This document shows positions 1 through 10,071 of a stretch of DNA of 21,259 bases, piece after piece (position 1 is the stretch's first letter; every line of letters starts with the position of its first letter). The DNA lies in contig FJOG01000059.1 in the NCBI GenBank assembly GCA_900073065.1, positions 10,846-32,104 on the forward strand. The letters run 5' to 3'. Source of the stretch: Phialocephala subalpina. Taxonomy: Eukaryota > Ascomycota > Leotiomycetes > Helotiales > Mollisiaceae. Both the position numbers and the translations under genes were made by a program. The notes beneath the pieces are model-generated. The model did no database searches, was not told the origin of the DNA, and saw only the letters and a program-made list of their open reading frames with translations.

Positions 1-418
1 GTTTGCCCGTGCGCTAGCTTCCATTACCTGCGCCAAACCCGACAACCCCCGCCACTACTCCGGACGAGGAATCTGGGGTCCGGGGTCAAGAACTCTCGTA
101 CTGACTCGCAACAGCAGAAAACTTCAAATCTTACTTCCAAGACACTCCCGGCTAGTGATACGGCAAAGGAGAAATAGGGAGTTGACTCTCAATTGATTCC
201 GGCGCCTCTTGCAACAATGTCAAGGAAACCGATGTCTCGGGTTGTGGAGATCCATTTGCCTGAAGCAAGGCCTTCATCTTGGGGCATCTAGGCCTACTGT
301 TCGCAGGTCATTACATTCGAAATCAAAGACCCTCTTGAAGATCATATTGCGAATCAGATATGTCTTTATTTTGCTAGTCTAGAAACTGTGGAACACATCT
401 TGACCTTCATATTCTAAA
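1..418. other. Gene-free left flank (3' side of the oxidoreductase gene)
   Basis: I see no supported coding sequence here. The segment lies downstream of the minus-strand oxidoreductase stop codon. Its first 100 bases are rich in CCCCG, TCCGG and CGGGG boxes (for example CTCCGGAC and GTCCGGGGTC), similar in flavour to the spacer at 2000-2141, so it may be promoter DNA of a gene lying outside the window to the left. That last point is inference. Confidence 0.4.
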
Positions 419-1713
419 TCAACCACGTCCACTCTGCACGGCATCTCCATTGCTCTTGATCTTCGAAGTGTCCAACACCGGGAAACCCGCCTTCATAATC
501 ATACCAAAAATTTCCAAATCCTTTTTCGCATCGGCAGCTGTTGTCTTGATCTGTTTCCCCTCTACTATCATCTTGTACAGTTCCATAATCTCCAATGTGT
601 AAGCGTCTTCGTATGTCCTTCTGATCATCGATTCTTTGTATGCGCCGTCGACATTCTCGCAAATATGAAGCGTAGTTGGAAGACCCTTGACATAAGGTGT
701 ATCATATTGTACTCGGACTGTCTTTTTCGCACTGTATATTTCGATGTGTGCGTCAAATCGCGGAACTTGATCCATTCCAGATTCGTACGACACTGCAAAC
801 CCAGGGTATTGAAATAAGACACTAAGCATCAATCAGTTAACGTATTGGCAGCATTCTAAAAAATATTTGGGTTGAAGCGTTTGGACTTACTTCCAAAATG
901 GAAAGTTGTAAGAGACTCCCTTGACGGATGTGGGCATTCCGAGTGCTTCTCGCATGGCGGACAAATCGTGACTTCCAAGTCCCCCTAAGATGCGCCAGAA
1001 TCGCTTTGTTTCATCTGTTTGTTCCACGCCACACTCAACCTCCAGAGCCTGCGTTAGAAGTTCTGTGTTCCGGTTGGTGATGTCTTCAGTGTCTGCGGGT
1101 GCGAAATCTGAAAATTTCTTGGGGAAGGTGCCAGATTGATCAACGAAGATACTATTGGGTCCAATGATATCTATTTTTGGTCAGTATCTATAATCATTCA
1201 ATAGTATGGCGAGAAAGAAATAGTACCCCTAACGCGAGCATAGAGGATCTTTTCGACACCTCCGATCTCTTCAATCGCATCGACAAATGCCGCAGCATAT
1301 CGCCTCATGTATCCCACAAAAACTTTTCCATGGGACTTCGATTCTGCTGCGATTATAGCGTCCGCATCCCGAATGGTTATCGAAGCTGGCTTCTCTAGTA
1401 GAACATGTTTGTTGTGTTGTAAGGCGATGATTGCGTGCGCTGCGTGATACTCATTTGAATTGGTGATGAAGACGACGTCGACACTTGGTGAGGCGCAAAG
1501 TTTTGCGACATCTCGCGTGGTTTCTGGTTCCTGTCCAGCCACCTTCTTCTTGCAATGCCGGAGCGCATCTGAGGACACATCGCAAAGATAGGTAACTTGA
1601 AAGTAATCTGACAGATGACCGAGTGTAGGAAGGTGAACCGTTTGGCAGACCTCCCCGCATCCGATAATGCCCACACCTAGGACTTTCTTCAAAATCGTTT
1701 CAATTGAGCCCAT
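419..1713 (-). CDS. Gfo/Idh/MocA family NAD(P)-dependent oxidoreductase
   Basis: Spliced model: exons 1713-1227, 1170-891 and 821-419, giving 389 residues. Both introns have GT-AG ends and the frame is kept (phase 1, then phase 2). The N-terminus has a Rossmann nucleotide-binding loop, VGIIGCGEV at residues 14-22, followed by the acidic CDVS end of the second beta strand. The family hallmark EKPAS is at 107-111, where the Lys belongs to the catalytic/cofactor site. The C-terminal half (IGPNS, then AHIEIYS and VRVQYDTPY) fits the alpha/beta substrate domain. Members oxidise or reduce sugars, inositols and related polyols with NAD(P) in the cytosol; the substrate cannot be read from sequence. 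It is divergent from a Zn2Cys6 factor that precedes a GH3 glucosidase, which suggests a sugar substrate. The start was chosen as the only ATG just before the Rossmann fold. Confidence 0.9.
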
Positions 1714-2362
1714 GGTAAAGCTGTTTATCCCAATTTCTGTAATTTAGAGACGGACTTTTAGAGTAGTAACCTTTGGGGATCGGAAGGGTGTATGAGAACG
1801 TCTTTTACTCAAGAATGGGGAAGTCGGCCGTTTCGATTGCCCTGACTTTCCAAAATATATGTGTAGATGAGAAAATTGGATAAACTTATCTCTAGCCTTC
1901 GCTGAACTAAATATCTGGCACTGCAAGGTCCGAACGGAAGTCCATCTCAAGGATACCAAGTTGGTGAATGCCAACGCGAAATGCTCGACGCATCCCAAAA
2001 CTCCCCGACGATTCTCAATTCGTATTCTAACGATTGGGACAAAGGAGCCCTACTTCAGCGCTGGCAGGCCAGGGCTGAAGCATCCCCGACACTCCCCGGC
2101 TTAATCGTTGTCTCCGCGTGCGGGGTTTGGGGATTCGGGGTCTTTAAGTTTATTAGTGGGCCGTGGGCCGCGTCCTTGGCAACGACCTAACCCCATCACC
2201 TCGTGCCCTTCAACTCCTTCCCAGTCTCATAAACTTACATGCCCGGTACTCCGCGAAGCCAAAATCTATGATCTTTCTCGCATTGCGCCACATCCAACGG
2301 TACAGAGTGCATACCTTTCATTGCTGGTGTAAGGTGGGGGTTGATCCTTCCAGACTGGCGCC
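1714..2362. promoter_or_regulatory. Divergent promoter region with CCCCG/CGGGG boxes
   Basis: This 649 bp spacer separates the start codons of the minus-strand oxidoreductase and the plus-strand Zn2Cys6 factor. Seen directly: CTCCCCGACG at 2001-2010, CCCCGACACTCCCCGG at 2084-2099, GCGGGG at 2120-2125 and TTCGGGG at 2134-2140, in both orientations. GCGGGG and CCCCGG fit the SYGGRG consensus of the carbon-catabolite repressor CreA/Cre1. Paired CGG/CCG triplets are also what Zn2Cys6 proteins bind, so autoregulation by the adjacent factor is possible. Functional assignment is inference. Short open frames in this stretch look like chance. Confidence 0.45.
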
Positions 2363-4971
2363 ATGGCCGACAACCTTCAATGGAGAATCAGCCACTCAGA
2401 TGAGGTGGGCCAGGAATACATGCACAACGCTGTCCTCGGGGTGACCAATAACCTAGACATTGTCGAGGGGTCGAGACTTCGGCTTGGAGATCCGGGGACA
2501 CTTCAGAATAATGATCTCCCTGGACGAGAGATTATCGACAAACCAACATCCCTTGAAGTTGAACGCCGTACGAAACGAGCGAGATCCGAAACCACGAGGT
2601 CGGCGATGTCGTATCCCAGGAAGAGAGCTGTCAGAGCCTGCCAGCTCTGCCGGACGAGAAAGACGAAATGCAACAATGTACGCCCAATATGTGGGGCATG
2701 CAGCCAGATCGGAGCGCACTGCGTCTTTGAAGATAGCCTGGATCATTCTTCGTAAGTAGAGCCTCAAGCCACGTGACCGCTCTGACTTGGCCGGTGTAGC
2801 TTTGACCCTGCCAGCTTGATAATGCTGGAACGTCTGAATCAGATCATTGACACTCTGAATACCCACCTCGTGCCCGGCCCGGTGAGTGGGCTGCAACAGC
2901 AGGGGACTGATACCTTTCAATCTGTTCAAGAACAAACACAAGATGATAGCATGTGGAGTAGGGTATGCCCAGATCCTATAGGGCATAACCATGCCCAAAA
3001 TGGCGAAGCAAACTATGACACGGCAGATCAGAATACAGCCTCGCAATATTCTACAAACGGTCAAGATGATCTGTCATCGTCTGAATATTTACGTATCCCT
3101 GGGTGCCGGACAACTCCCAGCACGATCCTCCAATGGCCAATATTCGAAACAAAGTATCCTGCTAATTGCCTCAATGAAAGTTTTGCTTTATCCTCTGATG
3201 CTTCAGCCGACCAAGGACTGACAGACGGTCCTTGGGGAAGCTCGCAGAAATCAAATGCGGGGCGCTCCTCGCATGGTGGTTTCGGCGTCCAAGAAGAAGA
3301 AATTGAGGGGCTGATTGAAGATTTCCTCGCGTTGGTACATATTAAAAATCCAATTCTGCACCCAGATTCGTTGCGACTGTACGCTCGAAATGTCGCAGAG
3401 AATGGCCCTCAATGGGATTCGAAATCTTGCTTAGTTGTATGTCCTGAACTCCTTTTGTACAAATGTGTTAAAGCTTTGGATTATGCCCAATCTCTTTTCT
3501 TAGTACTCTCGTTTCTTTCCTACTCGAAACTTTCAAGGCTTCTCATTCTTTTATTCCAAATTGTGATAGAAATTCATTAACAATCATAATAGTATCTTAC
3601 GTGTTCTCTAGGCTGTCTTGCCAAATCTTTCCAATCGAAGGATTTCAGGCCAGCCGACTCGGCCGATCCCCATGAAAGAACCTCTGCAAAGCAAGATTGC
3701 CAAAACTTGCGCCATGCAGAAGCTTACTACAATCTTGCTCGGAAGCGCATTGGGCTCCTTTTGCCGTCAATAATGACCGCTCACTGCTACTTCTTCTCGG
3801 GGGTCTACCTCATGTATGTTATGCAGCCACTTCAAGCCTGGATTAACTTCTACCAAGCTTCTACGTTGTGCCACATGTGTCTACAATATCACAAGCCACC
3901 TACAGATGAACGAACAATCCGGTTAGAACAATGCCTTTACTGGTCGTGTTTCAAATCAGAATGGTAAGTCTACACGTAGGATCTGATCCTCTGCGCTCTA
4001 AACTATTCTAACAAATGTAGTGAAATGCGAGGAGAGCTTCCATTACCTGTATCAGCACTCGGCATAATTGAGTATCCTCATCTTTTTCCAAACCCACCGG
4101 AGGTGTCTACACCGGCAACGGAGGCGAAGCTTGGCCACGGGGAATCCTCAAGCGATTCTTACTCCCCTGCTGTCTCAACACCATACTCACGTCGACAAGA
4201 GTCTCTGGCCTCATACAGTGAAGATCAAAGCTGGTACTACTACCTGACCGAGATTGCACTTCGTCGCATTGGCAACCGTGTTTTGAACACCTTTTTCAAA
4301 GAAGATTCTTCCTCGTGGTTGAATGTCTCAATTCCTGCAATAATAAAGGCCGCAAAGAAGTTCGAAATTGAAATAAACCAGAGGTATGAAATGCATCGAG
4401 GATTCTGACCCTTCCAAGGTAGTTTTGCTGAAGATCTTTGTAGGGTAGACAGATTGCCAGATTCTCTTCGATATGTCCAACAAGACCTCAGAATCCTTCC
4501 AGAAGGAGAACTTCCCCACGTTATCCGAGCGAGAGTTATTGAGATTCGGTCCTGGATCTATCGACCGTTCTTATTCTATGCAATACATCGACCAGCAGAT
4601 GATCCCAATCAGGTATTGATTCGAGGTTTCGTACAAGACTCTCTTGAATACTCTTTTCGTGCCATAGAGAGCGTTGCACACCGGCATCGACACCATGGTA
4701 CTTGGTATGCTCTTCGTAGCGGTAAGCCATATCGTGAGAATCATACACAGATGGAGAAGCTCTAACAATTACTTTTCTAGCGACATCTGCGGCGTTTCGA
4801 ATCATTGCCGCAGTCAAATGTGGCCATGTAGATGTTCCTCTGGGGTGGAAACATGTGATTCTCAAACATATCTCGACCCTGAAGTACTGGGAAATGGAGG
4901 CATTGGACCTTGCGAAAGCCAGAGGAATTTTAGAAGAACTATTAACAGAAGTGGGGGTAGCTTCAGAGTAA
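2363..4971 (+). CDS. Zn(II)2Cys6 fungal transcription factor
   Basis: Spliced model: exons 2363-2751, 2800-3436, 3593-3963, 4021-4383, 4444-4721 and 4781-4971, giving 742 residues. The zinc cluster is at 93-120 with cysteines 93, 96, 103, 110, 113 and 120, spaced CX2CX6CX6CX2CX6C, preceded by basic RTKRAR and PRKRAVR. The exon-2 start encodes a leucine-rich linker (ERLNQIIDTL) of the kind used for dimerisation. The rest fits the fungal-specific middle homology region: SCLV joined to YLTCSLGCLAKSF, AEAYYNLARKRIG, GVYLMYVMQPLQAWI and CLYWSCFKSECEMRGELPLP. The exon 3 start at 3593 was chosen because the later AG at 3612 breaks the frame. It acts in the nucleus. The glucosidase immediately downstream is a likely target, which is inference. 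An alternative start at ATG 2606, just before the zinc cluster, cannot be excluded. Confidence 0.92.
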
Positions 4972-5258
4972 ACTCATGGCCACCCCCCTCCCCAGGAATT
5001 ATGGATCGTAGATCTGCGAATTCTGGCAGTCGGTGGGGCAGACTCGTGCTTTCATTGGCGATTTCCGAGAAGATGGAGCCGCGCGGAATACCGGACCACC
5101 CCAGCCCACCACCTTCGCGTTTGTCCCCAGGAAAGAATTCCTTCGTGACTTGCCTGCAAGTTCGTTCCATCAATCTTTTGGAAAAATCGTTTACTGGGAC
5201 ATCTGGATATAATTTTAATGTTTGTTGCAGTTTGAACGTCACTAAATTCTTTTTAAGA
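4972..5258 (+). promoter_or_regulatory. Glucosidase upstream region with CreA-type CCCCAG sites
   Basis: The spacer between the transcription-factor stop and the GH3 start carries CCCCAG at 4990-4995, 5099-5104 and 5125-5130. CCCCAG is the reverse complement of CTGGGG, which fits the CreA/Cre1 consensus SYGGRG (established for Aspergillus and Trichoderma). Three copies within 141 bp fit carbon-catabolite repression of a glycosidase gene. The part just before the ATG is AT-rich. Binding is inferred, not shown. Confidence 0.4.
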
Positions 5259-8037
5259 ATGGCATCGATTGACGTTGAAGATATTTTGCCGAAACTGACG
5301 ACGAGGGAAAAAGTAGAACTTTTATCAGGTCAGTGATATTACCCCTGCTCTTGACAACATATCTGAACCGTGGCAGGTGTCGACTTCTGGCATACGAAAT
5401 CATTTCCACAGTATGGGGTACCATCATTACGACTATCTGACGGACCAAACGGCGTTCGAGGTCAGCGTAACTTCTGTGGAACACCCGGAGCAGTAAGTTA
5501 GTATCCTCGTCCCCTTCGACTCTATAATGACCGAGATAAAGGTATTACCTTGTGGGACGGGTCTTGGGGCAACCTGGGATCAGGACCTCCTCTTCAGAGC
5601 TGGCAAATTAATGAGCGACGAAGCAAAAGCTAAAGGCGCCCACGTGATCCTAGGTCCATGTATCAACATGCAACGAGGACCACTGGGTGGGCGCGGCTTC
5701 GAATCGATATCCGAAGATCCAGTTCTCGCTGGGCTTGCAGCTGCCGCTTTGACTTCAGGTTTGCAGAGTGAAGGCGTTGCGGGATGTATTAAGCACTTTG
5801 TTTGCAACGACCAGGAACACCAGCGATCATTATACGATGCACAAGTCACGCAGCGAGCTTTGCGAGAAATTTATTTGCTTCCTTTCCAAATTGTTGCGAG
5901 GGATGCGAACCCGAAGATGTTCATGACTTCGTATAACAAGGTTAATGGTACGCACGCGAGCGAGAGCAAGGGGCTTTTGCAAGATGTTCTTAGGGATGAG
6001 TGGAAATGGGACGGGGCTATCGTCAGTGACTGGTATGGACACCCTCACAGGCTCTTCATTCCACTCTCTCTTATCTTGTAGCTAATGTAAATAAAGGTTT
6101 GGCACGTACTCGACATCCGAAGCAATCAACACAGGTCTAGATCTGGAAATGCCTGGACCCACACGATTCAGAGGCAACGCATTGGGTCATGCAATCTCGA
6201 GCGGCAAGATCTCCCTTAACACCTTAGACGAGCGTGCGAGGGCAATGTTGAAGCTCGTTGATCGCTGTGCTCCATCCGGGATCAAGGAGAGGGCCGAAGA
6301 GATTGAACTTAATACCCCTGAAACCAGCTCACTCCTCCGTAAACTCGCAAGCGACAGCATCGTCCTGTTGAAGAATAACAACCGACTTCTACCACTATCA
6401 AAAAACAAGTCAGTAAGTGCACTTCCAATACTGAAAAATCGTAGCCAGATAGCTAACTGGAATAGACCGTGGTCATTGGACCCAACGCCAAAGTGTCAAT
6501 CTTTTGTGGTGGCGGATCATCTGCTCTGGAGCCATATTACGCAATTACTCCATTTGATGGGATCGTCTCCAAACTGGGCTGTTCCGATCTCAAGTACACA
6601 GTCGGCGCCTACTCCCACAAAGAGCTTCCCCTCCTCGGCAACATGCTCAAAAGCTTAGAAGGAAAACCCGGTGTCTCCTTCAGCGCCTACCTCGACCCGC
6701 CTTCCGTCCCCTCCCGAAACCGTGTAGATTACAAAATCGTAAAGAAGACAGATATGTTTCTCTTCGATTATCTATGCCCGCAAGACACAACTGGGCTTTG
6801 GTATGCGGATATTGAGGGATTTATGACGCCTGAAATGGACGGCGAGTTTGAGCTTGGGTTGTGTGTTTATGGGACGGGGAGACTGTTTGTTGATGGGGTT
6901 TTGGTGGTTGATAATGCAACGAAGCAGAGGCAAGGAACGGTATTCTTTGGGTGTGGGACGGTGGAAGAGATTGGCATTGTCCAAGTTAAGAAGAATCAGA
7001 CATATCATGTTAAAGTTGAGTTTGGGAGTGCGGCAACAAATACACTGGGTGCTGGTGGCGTTGTACGATTTGGTGGTGGTGGGGTTCGTCTTGGTGGCGC
7101 TTTTAAAATCGACCCTATGGAGGAGATCGAGAGGGCGGTTGCGTTGACGAGGGATGCTGAGCAGGTCGTCATTTGCTGTGGATTGAATGTGAGTTCATGC
7201 AATCTTGGATCAACACCTCCTTAGTACTGAAAATATTTGCAGGCGGATTGGGAAGGAGAGGGAAACGATCGTCAAGACATGTCCCTCCCTGGCCATCTCG
7301 ATACTCTGATCTCGAGAGTTACGAAATGCAACCCAAACACCGTTGTTGTCTTACAAGCCGGTAGCCCAGTCGAGATGCCCTGGATCTACAACGTCCCAGC
7401 AGTCCTCCAAGCCTGGTACGGAGGCAACGAATGCGGCAACGCCATCGCAGATATTCTTTTCGGCGACATCAACCCCAGCGGGAAACTACCTCTGACTTTC
7501 CCTAAGCGCCTCAAGGATAACCCTACCTATCTGCACTACAAGAGTGAGCGAGGACGGACCTTGTATGGCGAAGACATCTACATTGGATATCGCTACTACG
7601 AAGCTCTAGAACTCGACGTTCTCTTCCCCTTTGGCCATGGGCTTAGCTACACCACATTCGCGTTCTCCGAACTCCGCATCTCCAAAGACGACAAAACAGG
7701 CATCTTCAAAATCTCCTGCTTAGTTACAAATACAGGAACCGTTGCAGGCGCAGAAGTGGTACAACTGTATATTGCGCAACGAAACCCATCGATCCGCAGA
7801 CCTGAGAAAGAACTAAAGGGGTTTAGCAAAGTGTTTTTGGAACCGGGTGAGAAGAAGGAGGTTAGTGTTAGGATGGAAATTAAGTATGCGGTGAGTTTTT
7901 GGGATGAGGCGAAGAATAGGTGGGTTGCGGAGAGGGATACTTATAAGGTGCTTGTTGGGAGTACAAGTGCGTTAAGTGGTGATGCTTTGAGGGGGAGCTT
8001 TGAGATGGACAGAACGTGGTGGTGGAATGGCTTGTGA
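5259..8037 (+). CDS. GH3 beta-glucosidase with PA14 insert, intracellular type
   Basis: Spliced model: exons 5259-5328, 5377-5492, 5542-6032, 6097-6412, 6466-7188 and 7243-8037, giving 836 residues. It hydrolyses terminal beta-glucosides. The N-terminal GH3 barrel shows [22 protein letters not shown], the KHF motif and the nucleophile motif VSDWFGTYS with Asp225. The second domain contains [13 protein letters not shown] and the GLNADWEGEG motif, whose Glu576/Glu578 are candidates for the acid/base. Between its halves lies a PA14-type insert at about 395-525 ([30 protein letters not shown]). A fibronectin-III-like domain follows (about 731-820). Length, PA14 insert and nucleophile position match yeast-type enzymes such as Kluyveromyces BglI. 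There is no signal peptide, so it should act inside the cell on imported cellobiose or plant glucosides. It lies 287 bp downstream of the Zn2Cys6 gene on the same strand. Confidence 0.95.
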
Positions 8038-9056
8038 TATCTAGGGCATTGGAAGGATTGAAGGCATTGTTCATCTTCTCTGCGATATTGTATGTAGTTT
8101 CGATACGACAAGACTCACCCTAAAATTGATATTATCTCGGTGTGATCTTATTCCTGCGACACCAAATACATCTTCAGACGCTTACATGCCCTAGCCTAGC
8201 AATGCGCCTACTAATATGTTTCGGTCGTCCGCTTTTCGAAACACCAAAACTCCCTCAAGAATTACCTGTCCATATACAAACTAACAATATCCACACTCTA
8301 GCTAATTAATTGCTTCCACATGCCTACGTCCTTCTCCCCTTATCAAAAACCCGCCAGACCCCGCCTCAGTCACCTCTCGCGCCCAAGCTAAGGCAGCGCC
8401 GCTCATCCCGCTCAGGCGACTGGCGGGCGCTGGAGTGAGGTGGGAGCGGAGGGCGCACATTTCTGCACTCTTGGCAGACAGATAGGCTTTCGTGCATGAT
8501 GAATGGTTGCACGGTGGCGTCCTTCAAGCTCAGGTGAGCCCGGCAGTCTCTCCCGACGTGGCACGGCATACCAAAAGCAATTATGGAGCGAATGAAGTTT
8601 CAACGGCGTACCACGTATTGGAAGAAGAGAAAAACGGCTCAATTGTTTGATTTCTCCTTGTTCGGGATGCTGATCTTTTTCGGCTTTCGGCAAGTGCCAG
8701 TCTCTGTGCAACTCCCCATGAGGAGGCAGAGCAACTTCTGCAGGCAATTCATTCTTCTTCAGCAACAAACAAGCTTGCTTCGTACTATGAATTTGAATTC
8801 TTCGGCGAAGTGAGTGATGGCGACAAGACATCCATGAAGTGGTGGCTTATGCAATGCATCATACAGCCAGTCACCCGCTCAGCACGAAACGACACAAAAG
8901 GAGAAGCTCATTGTATATGTTTTACCTTCATCCGCACCTCTGTATTCGCTCCATTGGCCTCTCACCCTTATTAAATACTATATTCATAATAGTCATGAGA
9001 ATGGGCAATCTTTCAAGCTCGCCAAAGAGAGCATTCTTAGAGATATTATTGATAGT

Positions 9057-9118
9057 CACGTGCGGTAAAGGGGCTCGCTTGTTTTGTTGCGGATAAAATT
9101 TAGACTAGCGTGCACGTG
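9057..9118. promoter_or_regulatory. Pair of CACGTG palindromes (E-box type)
   Basis: CACGTG occurs at 9057-9062 (context TCACGTGCGG) and at 9113-9118 (context TGCACGTGAT), 56 bp apart. This is the established core bound by fungal bHLH factors. The nearest start codon is almost 1 kb away, so a role is speculative. Confidence 0.2.
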
Positions 9119-9207
9119 ATAAATTGAGGTGTGCTATAAGACTTGATTTCTTCTAACTCTACAGTGGACAGGTACGCTGAATTTATAGGCCTCAGGGCCC
9201 TGTAGGG

Positions 9208-9302
9208 CCTGTGGCAATAGGCCCTCCCAGGGCCTTCCAGGGCCTTCCACAGCTTACGTTACCCTGTGGCAATAGGCTCTCCAAGCCCTTCCAGGGCCTT
9301 CT
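9208..9302. repeat. GC-rich direct repeat, 55-bp period, with palindromic GGGCCC cores
   Basis: Two near-identical copies of about 39 bp begin CCTGTGGCAATAGG at 9208 and again at 9263, and both end in CCTTCCAGGGCCTT. Inside the first copy CCAGGGCCTT is itself repeated in tandem (9228-9247). Just upstream are AGGCCT and the perfect palindrome CAGGGCCCTG (9193-9202). The block is flanked by AT-rich sequence. Confidence 0.7.
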
Positions 9303-9945
9303 GCGCCACCAGTGGCGCGTAAGCCTCAGGCTACAACATGTTTGCCAGGGGACTTCATGCTTCCTTCGTGGGCGGAAGGGCAGGATAACATCATGAGACC
9401 TTCGGATATAACATGGCGATGCAGGAACCTTCGACTTTGTGTTCGCGTCTCTTCAAGGAGCTCTTGTCAGTGCAATGCTTTCCGCAAGTCAAGCTTCCGC
9501 GCCTTGGAACTCGCTACGTTTCGTTCACAACTCTAAATCCACCACATTCGCCTCGCTGCATGATTTGAGGCTGAACCTCATACAGGTGGGAATGTACTTT
9601 ATTGGAAGTCATACGTTTTGACTTTTTGATTGCGCAAAGAAGTTTTATAGGGACGGGAACGTCTCGTGTGTATTGTCAGCAGAGCTTATTGACTTTAAGG
9701 GTGCGAAGTATTCGGATTGGAGGAGAGCGAAAATTGAACTTAGTTACCTGCCACCTCATGGCTGGTTTTGGGTTTCCTACCTATACGAGATTCTCCCTCA
9801 CTGGCATCATACCTCAGACTCGAGTTTGAATCTTGAGACGAGGACTTAACGCAGGAACACCCAAACCTAATGTCTGCATCCTTTCTTGAAACCCTTCATA
9901 TAACGTAAAATTCTCCACCGGCGCTATTGCGCTTCGTCCGTTTTT

Positions 9946-9958
9946 CGATCTTAGATCG
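9946..9958. promoter_or_regulatory. 13-bp perfect palindrome CGATCT-T-AGATCG
   Basis: The arms CGATCT (9946-9951) and AGATCG (9953-9958) are separated by one T. A CCG at 9938-9940 and the CGG at 9957-9959 bracket the palindrome. It lies about 114 bp before the ATG of the PTH11-like gene, where an operator for a dimeric regulator could sit. Function is inference. Confidence 0.3.
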
Positions 9959-10071
9959 GATGTCTAATGTCATCTCATTTCCAGAATAATCGGTAGACGT
10001 CGGCTACTCGGAAGTTCGCGGCTCTCCTTCCCGATCCCGAGTATATCCTACCAAACCGAAGCATCTCCAAG

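Larger units (their letters stand above)
8038..10071. other. Gene-poor 2 kb interval
   Basis: No coding sequence is supported between the glucosidase and the PTH11-like gene. Open frames of 60-140 codons occur on both strands (for example 8412-8831 minus and 8583-8813 plus), but none shows a recognisable domain or a convincing splice structure. The stretch contains a GC-rich repeat (9208-9302), two CACGTG sites (9057-9062 and 9113-9118) and a 13-bp palindrome (9946-9958), each listed separately. The last 150 bp should hold the promoter of the downstream gene. A decayed gene is possible but not demonstrable. Confidence 0.5.

Noticed and set aside
3437..3612. Splicing of the transcription factor to the AG at 3611-3612
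   Set aside because: This breaks the frame after a phase-0 donor, whereas the AG at 3591-3592 restores the family-like YLTCSLGCLAKSF.
8412..8831. 139-codon minus-strand open frame in the long spacer
   Set aside because: It shows no recognisable domain, has biased low-complexity composition and overlaps an equally good plus-strand frame.
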